Below are positions 1 to 5,733 of a DNA stretch of 9,487 nt, one piece after another; within the stretch, counting starts at the first letter, position 1, and the number at the start of each line of letters is the position of its first letter. Both the position numbers and the translations under genes were made by a program. The stretch lies in the NCBI GenBank assembly GCA_964429355.1, contig CAYSCH010000365.1, forward strand, positions 1-9,487, written 5' to 3'. Source of the stretch: JAAYAY01 sp964429355 (GTDB taxonomy: Bacteria > Planctomycetota > Planctomycetia > Pirellulales > Thermoguttaceae). The notes beneath the pieces are model-generated. The model ran no database searches. It had not been told where the DNA came from and saw only the letters and a list, made by a program, of their open reading frames with translations.

Positions 1-2105
1 ACGCCGACGAGCCCACGCCGCTGGAGGAGGAACTCGACCGGGTAGGAAAGGTGCTGGGAATTGTGGTTGTGGTGATCGCCGTGGTCATGATCACCACGAT
101 CATTCTTGTGGAGCATGTTCGCGGCTTCTCCGCTTTGTTTGATGTTTTGATCCTGGGAGTTGCCCTGGCTGTTGCCGCCGTCCCGGAGGGCCTGCCGGCC
201 GTAGTGACAGCAGTGCTTGCCTTGGGGGTGCAACGGATGGCCAAACGCAAGGCCATCGTGCGTCACCTCGCCGCGGTCGAGACCCTGGGCTCCGCGAGCG
301 TCATCGCCTCCGACAAGACCGGTACCCTGACGAAGAACGAGATGACGGTGCGGACGGTGGTGACGGCCGGTGGACGGGTGGACTTCTCGGGCACCGGCTA
401 CGACCCGAGCGGGGAGATTCAGGTCGCGGGGGGCGGGGCAATCGAGGGCGAACTGCGGATCGAACTGGAGCGGGCCCTGGCCGTTGCCGATCGGGCGAAC
501 AACGCGGTTCTGCAACAGCACCATGGGCGATGGACCATCCAGGGCGATCCGACCGAGGGCGCGCTGGTGGTTGCGGCGCGGAAGGCGGGACTGAAAGCCG
601 AATCGCTCGAAACACGATTGAAGCGGGTGGGGGAAGTACCTTTCTCTTCCGAACGCAAGCTGATGAGCACCATTCACACGGATACCGAACGGCAGGAGCG
701 GTTGCTCGTCTTCACGAAGGGTGCACCGGACATTTTGTTGGCACGCTGCGATCAGGAGCTGATAGGCGAGCATCCCAGACCGCTCGCGCCCCAGCGGCGC
801 GAGGCCATCCTTCAAGCCAACGACGAGCTGGCGGGCCAGGCGCTGCGGACTCTCGGCGTCGCTGCAAGGGAATTGCCGGCCGACACGCTCGATCGTGCTG
901 AGGCCAGTGAACGCATGGAGCAAAGTCTGGTCTTTCTGGGCCTGATCGGCATGATCGACCCGCCCCGCGCCGAGGCAAAGCAGGCGGTGTCGCGAGCCCG
1001 CAGTGCGGGGATTCGGCCGGTGATGATCACCGGCGATCATCCCAAGACTGCCTCCGTGATTGCCAAGGAACTGGGCATTTCGCCCGATGGCCGCGCTGTC
1101 ACCGGCGCGGAGCTGAACGAGCTGACCGACGAATCGCTGATCCACACGGTCCGGGGCGTATCGGTTTTTGCACGAGTCAATCCCGAACACAAGCTCCGCA
1201 TCATGAAGGCTCTCCAGGAAAACGGCGCGACCGTGGCGATGACCGGGGACGGTGTGAACGATGCGCCGGCCCTCAAGGCGGCCGACATCGGAGTGGCCAT
1301 GGGTATTACCGGGACGGACGTGTCCAAGGAAGCGGCCGATGTGGTTCTGACGGACGACAACTTTGCCACGATTGTGGCCGCGGTCGAAGAAGGGCGTACC
1401 ATCTTCGCAAACATCCGCAAGTTCCTGCGTTACCTCCTTTCGTCGAACATTGGCGAAGTGATGACGATGTTCTTCGGCGTGGTCCTGGCGAAGTTCATCG
1501 GCTTGCGCGTGGAAAGCGACGTTGTCGTGTTGCCGCTGCTGGCGACCCAGTTACTCTGGATCAACCTGGTGACCGATGGGGCGCCCGCGATGGCCCTGGG
1601 GGTCGATCCGCCGGATCCCGATGTGATGAACCGCCCGCCGCGCCCCAGCAGCGAGGGCGTGATCACTCGGCGGATGTGGGCGGGGATCTTCTTCGTCGGC
1701 GCGGTCATGGCGGCAGGCACCTTGCTGGTGTTGGATGCCTCCCTGCCCGGCGGCCTGATCGAAGGCTCGGGCGAACTGCCTTACGCGCAGACGATGGCGT
1801 TCACCACGCTGATGATGTTCCAGATCTTCAATGTCTTCAACGCACGATCCGACGAGCAGAGCGCTCTGAAGGGACTGTTTCGCAATCGCTGGCTGTGGGG
1901 CGCCGTGGGACTTTCCATGGTGCTTCAGGTAGCGGTGGTCTACGTGCCCTTTCTGCAAAACGCCTTCTCAACCACCAGCCTCAGCCTGGGCGACTGGCTG
2001 TACTGCACGGCCATGGGCAGCTCGGTGCTGTGGCTCCGCGAGTTGGCCAAGGTCGTCACGAGGGCTAGGGACCGACACACGGATACGGCCCGAAAACCTT
2101 CGTAA
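1..2105 (+). CDS. P2-type cation (calcium-type) transporting ATPase, 5'-truncated by window edge
   Basis: This is an integral membrane ion pump that couples ATP hydrolysis to cation export. The frame is open from base 3, so the GTG at 51 is internal and the true start lies outside the window. About 700 residues are visible, and the N-terminal domain, M1-M2 and most of the actuator domain are missing. Visible in order: M3; the M4 PEGL motif (183-194, in a VAAVPEGLPA context); the phosphorylation motif DKTGTLT (Asp at 312); KGAPD in the nucleotide-binding domain (717); ITGDHP (1026); the hinge TGDGVNDAP (from 1242); and M5-M10 with a complete C-terminus. M5 SSNIGEV (Asn 1446, Glu 1455) and M6 NLVTDG (Asn 1563, Thr 1572, Asp 1575) match the calcium ligands of SERCA site II. 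In M8 the position of SERCA Glu908 is Gln (1821), as in PMCA/PMR1-type pumps, which suggests one calcium per cycle. Calcium specificity is inferred; manganese is possible. The gene ends inside the convergent neighbour. Confidence 0.95.
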   Translation, partial: ADEPTPLEEELDRVGKVLGIVVVVIAVVMITTIILVEHVRGFSALFDVLILGVALAVAAVPEGLPAVVTAVLALGVQRMAKRKAIVRHLAAVETLGSASVIASDKTGTLTKNEMTVRTVVTAGGRVDFSGTGYDPSGEIQVAGGGAIEGELRIELERALAVADRANNAVLQQHHGRWTIQGDPTEGALVVAARKAGLKAESLETRLKRVGEVPFSSERKLMSTIHTDTERQERLLVFTKGAPDILLARCDQELIGEHPRPLAPQRREAILQANDELAGQALRTLGVAARELPADTLDRAEASERMEQSLVFLGLIGMIDPPRAEAKQAVSRARSAGIRPVMITGDHPKTASVIAKELGISPDGRAVTGAELNELTDESLIHTVRGVSVFARVNPEHKLRIMKALQENGATVAMTGDGVNDAPALKAADIGVAMGITGTDVSKEAADVVLTDDNFATIVAAVEEGRTIFANIRKFLRYLLSSNIGEVMTMFFGVVLAKFIGLRVESDVVVLPLLATQLLWINLVTDGAPAMALGVDPPDPDVMNRPPRPSSEGVITRRMWAGIFFVGAVMAAGTLLVLDASLPGGLIEGSGELPYAQTMAFTTLMMFQIFNVFNARSDEQSALKGLFRNRWLWGAVGLSMVLQVAVVYVPFLQNAFSTTSLSLGDWLYCTAMGSSVLWLRELAKVVTRARDRHTDTARKPS

Positions 2106-4605
2106 CGCGCTGGCTCTCCGAGGTGTCGTCGACGATCACCACGCGGAAACTATCGCCACCCGGCGCAACCCGCAGAACGATATGGCCGGCGTTGCTGCTG
2201 AGCTGGTCGATGCCGGCGATCTCCTGGCGATTTTCCGGATGCAGGTCCGTGGCAAAGACATCGCGCGGGCCCGGGTAGATCTGGGTCGACTGAAGGCGAT
2301 CCCAGACGCCGGGGGTGGGGTGATACCTGTCCCATACCGAGAGCGTCCACACCCGCGGACGCAACGTGGCAACGAAGAACTCGTTCTGCGTGTCGACGTA
2401 GCCGTGGTGGTTCAGAATGGCCGCTTCCACCGCTCCGACGGCCTTGGCAACCGGGGTCTCAACGTCATGCCAGGCAGGATGGCCCGCGGGATGCACCCCG
2501 GGGATGTCGCCGCCGTTGAAGTAGTCGAACTTGCCGTAGCGCAGACGAAACGACGTGCTGCACATGTTCTCGTGCGGCCACTGGGCGCGCGGGATCGAAT
2601 CCAGGGCCGGAAAATGCTGCTCCGTCGAGGCGCCCTCGCCGGTCCAGATCTCGCCGTTGGCGCCCACGTTGCGGAACTCGAACTGGGGATACTTCTTCGC
2701 GTCACGGCACAAGACGACTTGATCGTTGCGCCCGGGCAGAAAACGCTCAATCTTCAGCCCCTTGTTCTCGATCTGCCACTTCACGAAGTCGCGATAGTTC
2801 CTGGTAACTTCGTCTTCGAGCGGTTGGGGATAGCTGTAATCGGGCCAGCCCCGGTCGAGCAGCTTGCCGATCTTCAGGCTCTCGCCCACTTGCGTCACCC
2901 CCGTGAGTTTGTAGGCACCGGAACCTACCGCCGGCGATTTGCCCGATGGGCCGCCCATGTGATCGTCGTGGAAGTGCGTCAGAAGCACGTAGTCGAGTGC
3001 CGGCTCCGGATCATGAGCCAGGGCGCGGCGGATGTAACGGACGATCCACTCGCCAGCCGGACGAGTACTGTCCGGGCGGTCGGGAGTGTGTTTGTCCGTC
3101 TTGGTGGGCAACTCGCCGGCGTCGACCAGGAGCGTGGTGCCGTCGGGGAAGATGTAAAGCCCCGCATTGCCGCGGCCGGTGCTGATCTGGTGGATGTCGA
3201 GCGTGCCCGGCAGCCAGGGAGAAAGCTGGCTACCGACGACATCCTCGGCACAGGCGGCCAAGGCCGGGCCCTCGGCGGGGACCACGGGGCGATGCCGCGG
3301 CAGCTCGGCCTTGAAATCGCCAAGGCTGGGCCACTGGGTGCGGGCATTCAGGTCCACTTCGGCCACGGCCAGCGTGCCCCACTCTTTGGCACTGGCAACC
3401 GGCTTGCCCTGGTGGTCCCAGACTGCGGAAAGCATCCAGTTCCGCTCAACGCCTTCGTAGGTGCTGCTCACCAGGTACACCTGGTTCTCGCAGGCACGGG
3501 CGGCAGCCAACAGCGGGTTGCAGCCCCATACGGGCCAGGCGATGACCTCCGCACCGCGGTTGCTCAGTTCACGGGCCACCTCGGGAAAGAAGCCGTCGTA
3601 GCAGATCATCATGCCGAGACGGCCGAAACGCGTGTCGAACACGGGGTAATCATTCCCGGGCGCGATGCCGTCGACAATCTCATCGCGAGGCAAGGCCGTC
3701 TTTCGGTACTTGCCCGCCACGCCCCCATCGGGGGCGATCAGCACGGCCGTGTTGTAGATCAGGTGCTGAGCGCGCTCGTTGATGCTGAACACTATGTAGA
3801 GGTTGTGCTGGCGGGCCAAGGTGCCAAAGTAGTCGGTGGTGGGACCGGGAATCGGCTCGGCCACGTCCGCGCCGTTTTTGCCGAGATTGACCATGGTGAT
3901 GCATTCGCCGAGCACGACCAGGTCGGCACGTTGGCGAGCGGCCTCGGCCAGGAGCGGCGCGAAGGCGAGACAATTCTCCATCGGTGTCTTGTTGCCCTTG
4001 GGTTTGAAGTGAACCGCGGCCAGACGAACTTTGCGCGGTCCGGGGGGCTCGGTCTCGGTCAGGGACACGCCGCCCCAGCGAACCTCGGCATTGGCGGCCC
4101 ACTGGAGATGCAACTCGACGCTGGCGCGGACGGCATTGCCCGGGGCGCGATAGACCGCGGAGATTTCGGTCCAGCCGTCGGCGTTGGTGTCGCCCGTGGC
4201 TGGATGCTCGGCCTCGGAGACCGGCGTCCAGCCGTTGAGAATGCCTTGGACCATCGGTTCATCGAGGCTTGCCCGTCGGCCGTCAGCGGCAAGCCACACC
4301 AGCCGCACCACGACGCTGCGGCGCGGCAGGGCGACGTTGCTCGCCTGGTAGAAAGCCTGGAAGCGGTATCCCTTGCCGCCCGTCACAGGAAACGACTTCA
4401 GCCAGTGGCCATCCAGTCCTTCGCGTCCATCGGTGCGGATGACGAGTGCGGCCTGACCATCGGGGCCGCCGTGCGGTTCGGTGGTGAACACCGGCCGGAT
4501 CTCGTCGCGGGGCGACTGAGAGGACCAGTCCTCCAGGCCGGCGGGATCGGCAGCCGCCGCGGCCAGGGTCAACATAAGCCAGGGGACGAGAAACAATGGT
4601 CTCAT
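2065..4605 (-). CDS. Exported fusion protein: carbon-nitrogen hydrolase (nitrilase-like) plus metallo-beta-lactamase-fold hydrolase
   Basis: The product has 846 residues. Residues 1-19 look like a signal peptide (basic start, hydrophobic core, AAAAA before Asp20), so it probably acts outside the cytoplasmic membrane. Residues about 25-188 look like a beta-sandwich carbohydrate-binding-type domain (inference from Trp-rich beta pattern). Residues about 192-442 are a nitrilase-superfamily domain with the triad Glu234 (VVLGE), Lys302 (KYRK) and Cys335 (MMICYDG); Glu309 is a candidate second glutamate. Residues about 465-835 are a metallo-beta-lactamase fold: LLVDAG (Asp495), LTHFHDDHMGG (His544, His546, Asp548, His549), NGGD (Asp700) and NHHG (His733/734), so two metal ions can probably bind. 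All active-site residues are present in both domains. Amide or nitrile C-N hydrolysis is expected for the first domain; substrates are unknown. The start ATG has AAGGAG five bases upstream. It lies 39 bases after csrA and is probably co-transcribed. The TAG stop lies inside the convergent ATPase gene. Confidence 0.92.
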   Translation of the reverse strand: MRPLFLVPWLMLTLAAAAADPAGLEDWSSQSPRDEIRPVFTTEPHGGPDGQAALVIRTDGREGLDGHWLKSFPVTGGKGYRFQAFYQASNVALPRRSVVVRLVWLAADGRRASLDEPMVQGILNGWTPVSEAEHPATGDTNADGWTEISAVYRAPGNAVRASVELHLQWAANAEVRWGGVSLTETEPPGPRKVRLAAVHFKPKGNKTPMENCLAFAPLLAEAARQRADLVVLGECITMVNLGKNGADVAEPIPGPTTDYFGTLARQHNLYIVFSINERAQHLIYNTAVLIAPDGGVAGKYRKTALPRDEIVDGIAPGNDYPVFDTRFGRLGMMICYDGFFPEVARELSNRGAEVIAWPVWGCNPLLAAARACENQVYLVSSTYEGVERNWMLSAVWDHQGKPVASAKEWGTLAVAEVDLNARTQWPSLGDFKAELPRHRPVVPAEGPALAACAEDVVGSQLSPWLPGTLDIHQISTGRGNAGLYIFPDGTTLLVDAGELPTKTDKHTPDRPDSTRPAGEWIVRYIRRALAHDPEPALDYVLLTHFHDDHMGGPSGKSPAVGSGAYKLTGVTQVGESLKIGKLLDRGWPDYSYPQPLEDEVTRNYRDFVKWQIENKGLKIERFLPGRNDQVVLCRDAKKYPQFEFRNVGANGEIWTGEGASTEQHFPALDSIPRAQWPHENMCSTSFRLRYGKFDYFNGGDIPGVHPAGHPAWHDVETPVAKAVGAVEAAILNHHGYVDTQNEFFVATLRPRVWTLSVWDRYHPTPGVWDRLQSTQIYPGPRDVFATDLHPENRQEIAGIDQLSSNAGHIVLRVAPGGDSFRVVIVDDTSESQRVTKVFGPYPCVGP

Positions 4606-4610
4606 TTTCT

Positions 4611-4616
4611 CTCCTT
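4611..4616 (-). promoter_or_regulatory. Ribosome binding site of the nitrilase-MBL fusion gene
   Basis: AAGGAG lies five bases before the ATG at 4605 on the minus strand and fixes this start just ahead of the signal peptide. It contains a GGA trinucleotide, the core of CsrA sites, so it could also be a point of CsrA control (inference). Confidence 0.75.
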
Positions 4617-4625
4617 ATCGTACTG

Positions 4626-4641
4626 CCGGTCCGAAGACCAG
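4626..4641 (-). other. UUCG-capped RNA hairpin between csrA and the fusion gene
   Basis: On the minus-strand transcript, CUGGUC and GACCGG can form a six-pair stem (one U-G wobble) closed by C(UUCG)G, a known extra-stable tetraloop. It starts three bases after the csrA stop and ends nine bases before the Shine-Dalgarno of the next gene. No U-tract follows, so it does not look like an intrinsic terminator. It may protect the csrA message, slow ribosomes or RNase, or present the GGA in its 3' arm to CsrA. Confidence 0.5.
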
Positions 4642-4644
4642 AAC

Positions 4645-4875
4645 TCACACGCCTGCACAGAGCTCAATTTCCGCTGGACCGCTTTCGAGCCGCGATTCCA
4701 CGGAGTGGACAGCCCTGTCGTTCGCCTGGATGCCCTGATCGGGCCGCCAAATCGACACATCGGTTGGCGCTACGATTCCGAGGCGAACTCGGTTTCCCAT
4801 CACCTTGAGGACGACGACCTCCACGTTCTTCCCAATGCTTATCCGTTCGCCTGACTTGCGGCTCAATACCAGCAT
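4645..4875 (-). CDS. csrA: Carbon storage regulator CsrA (translational regulator)
   Basis: The product is a 76-residue cytoplasmic RNA-binding protein. CsrA dimers bind GGA motifs, often over ribosome binding sites, to change translation or stability of mRNAs. The sequence starts MLVLSRKSGERISIG, followed by VVVLKVMGNRVRLGIVAP and DVSIWR. Leu4 and Arg44, key RNA-contact positions in the E. coli protein, are at the same residue numbers. After Arg44 the usual helix start (REEIY or similar) is replaced by RPDQGIQ, and the tail is longer than the 61-residue E. coli protein, so the C-terminal half is divergent. The ATG at 4875 has AAGGAG seven bases upstream; a longer in-frame reading back to 5016 lacks CsrA similarity and is not used. 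It lies 167 bases after the cysteine-rich gene and 39 bases before the nitrilase-MBL gene, all in one direction. Confidence 0.95.
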   Translation of the reverse strand: MLVLSRKSGERISIGKNVEVVVLKVMGNRVRLGIVAPTDVSIWRPDQGIQANDRAVHSVESRLESGPAEIELCAGV

Positions 4876-4882
4876 GATTCTT

Positions 4883-4888
4883 CTCCTT
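4883..4888 (-). promoter_or_regulatory. Ribosome binding site of csrA
   Basis: AAGGAG lies seven bases before the csrA ATG and decides the start against upstream in-frame codons. The context UCAAGGAGAA resembles CsrA binding cores (CA-GGA), so autoregulation is possible but not shown. Confidence 0.75.
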
Positions 4889-5000
4889 GACGTGAAGCGT
4901 CTGCCCAGTGCCGGACGAAAGAAATGGCGCGGATTCTTACGCAGCGAAGGTAGGATTCGGAACTCGGCAGATGGCCTGTTGCATGTCTCAGACGGCTCAG

Positions 5001-5026
5001 CCCCCGGCGCGAACAACGCGCGGAGG
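5001..5026 (-). other. GC-rich hairpin after the cysteine-rich gene (terminator-like, no U-tract)
   Basis: On the minus transcript, CCUCCGCGCG, a UUGUU loop and CGCGC-C-GGGGG give about ten pairs with one bulged C and one G-U pair. It begins 16 bases after the stop of the cysteine-rich gene. The run of U that an intrinsic terminator needs is missing, so it may be a 3' stabilising hairpin or a partial terminator ahead of csrA. The rest of 4889-5042 shows no convincing promoter. Confidence 0.35.
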
Positions 5027-5042
5027 CCGCATCACGAGAGAA

Positions 5043-5444
5043 TCAAATCAGAAAACGGCATAATAGGACACAACGACTTGGATTGCCGGTGGTCCGAACC
5101 GTCCGGTTTCTGAGCGAGGGATGCTTGCCCTCAACCTTCGGTACAGTCTCGCACCTGTCGAGAGAAGAAATGCCTGACGGGGACTCCGCTTCGATGTCGC
5201 ACACGAACTCCGCAAACCGCGGCCGGACCGCAGCGACCTCGATTTGCCTGCACGTACATGAGACTGGAGAGCAGTCGGCCCTGGCAGGATCATGGCCGCT
5301 CGAACAGCATTGGAACTGGTAAGCCTCCATGCCGACCGACTTCCCGTGACAGCACCAGCCGGTCGCCGGCAGGCTCTGCGCCGGGATGAGTGCTGCCGCC
5401 AGCCAGATTGCGAGTGGATTGATGACCCGCTGCAGTTGGCACAC
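5043..5444 (-). CDS. Small exported cysteine-rich protein, function unknown
   Basis: The product has 133 residues from the GTG start. The family is not recognised. Residues about 8-28 are hydrophobic (INPLAIWLAAALIPAQSLPA) and look like a signal peptide ending near Ala27, so the mature protein would be periplasmic or exported. Twelve cysteines follow a clustered pattern: Cys31-Cys32-His33, Cys46-Cys47, Cys58, Cys63-x-Cys65, Cys82, Cys98, Cys125 and Cys129. This could bind metal or form disulfides. The GTG is preferred because AGGAGGT lies six bases upstream and because it puts the hydrophobic segment right at the N-terminus; an ATG at 5489 would give 148 residues and an unlikely acidic leader. 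It sits 289 bases downstream of the copper-type pump gene and upstream of csrA, same strand. A role in metal binding is inferred from composition and neighbours only. The C-terminal 35 residues look less like a conserved domain. Confidence 0.65.
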   Translation of the reverse strand: MCQLQRVINPLAIWLAAALIPAQSLPATGWCCHGKSVGMEAYQFQCCSSGHDPARADCSPVSCTCRQIEVAAVRPRFAEFVCDIEAESPSGISSLDRCETVPKVEGKHPSLRNRTVRTTGNPSRCVLLCRFLI

Positions 5445-5450
5445 GATGGG

Positions 5451-5457
5451 ACCTCCT
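5451..5457 (-). promoter_or_regulatory. Perfect Shine-Dalgarno deciding the GTG start of the cysteine-rich gene
   Basis: AGGAGGT lies six bases upstream of GTG at 5444. It is a full anti-16S match and the strongest ribosome binding site in the window, which outweighs ATG codons further upstream. Confidence 0.7.
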
Positions 5458-5487
5458 GTCTCCAAATTCTTGTCCAGGCGATCCGTC

Positions 5488-5516
5488 ATTCTCCCTCTTT
5501 CGCGGACTTCCGTCAA
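5488..5516 (-). promoter_or_regulatory. Candidate sigma70-type promoter for the cysteine-rich gene (and perhaps csrA and fusion gene)
   Basis: The minus strand reads TTGACG (5511-5516), then a 17-base spacer, then GAGAAT (5488-5493). This matches five of six and four of six consensus bases at the ideal spacing. Transcription would begin near 5481, leaving a leader of roughly 37 bases that contains the Shine-Dalgarno. Promoters in this kind of organism are poorly defined, so this is a candidate only. Confidence 0.35.
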
Positions 5517-5575
5517 TCGTAATCTGGCCGCTAAACAATGGGCTTCATGCTGGCACTGCTAGCCTAAATGGTCTT

Positions 5576-5600
5576 GCGGGATTCCCGGAGGGAATTGCGC
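5576..5600. repeat. 25-base imperfect inverted repeat between cusA and the cysteine-rich gene
   Basis: The arms GCGGGATTCCC and GGGAATTGCGC flank a GGA centre. The inner six pairs (ATTCCC/GGGAAT) and the outer GCG/CGC are perfect, with one mismatch and one G-T pair between. It lies about 60 bases upstream of the candidate -35 and about 135 bases after the cusA stop. No T-tract follows on either strand. It could be an operator for a dimeric regulator or an RNA hairpin at the end of the cus message. Apart from this, the promoter candidate and a weak hairpin at 5669-5687, nothing is seen in 5445-5733. Confidence 0.45.
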
Positions 5601-5668
5601 AAAGGCGCTGGAGGAACTCGATTGGACTGGGCTGACAGAGTTCGTGGGCAAAACCGGACGGAACCCGA

Positions 5669-5687
5669 GCGCGGGGCGAGCCCACGC
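5669..5687 (-). other. Weak hairpin downstream of cusA
   Basis: On the minus transcript GCGUGGG and CCCGCGC can pair over seven positions (one U-G) with a five-base loop, about 47 bases after the cusA stop. Only four T in a row occur, and they are well downstream, so a terminator role is doubtful; chance formation in GC-rich DNA is possible. Confidence 0.2.
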
Positions 5688-5733
5688 GGCTATCTTCATG
5701 ACGACTATTTTTCAGGGAATCACGCAAGGCCAC

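Noticed and set aside
2182..4854. A very long open frame (890 codons) on the plus strand opposite the fusion gene and csrA
   Set aside because: Its codons are in exact register with the minus-strand genes, so it stays open simply because TTA, CTA and TCA codons are avoided in GC-rich coding DNA. It has no recognisable domains, whereas the minus strand has two full enzymes and CsrA.
4889..4960. A possible -10-like TAAGAAT upstream of csrA
   Set aside because: No acceptable -35 lies at a proper spacing, so a dedicated csrA promoter cannot be supported from sequence.
4876..5016. Possible N-terminal extension of CsrA (47 extra residues)
   Set aside because: CsrA always starts at MLxL, the internal ATG has a good Shine-Dalgarno, and the extension is Arg/Pro-rich without similarity.
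5545..5733. A 62-codon minus-strand frame starting GTG directly after the cusA stop
   Set aside because: No ribosome binding site, no signal or domain and a composition like untranslated DNA; treated as intergenic.
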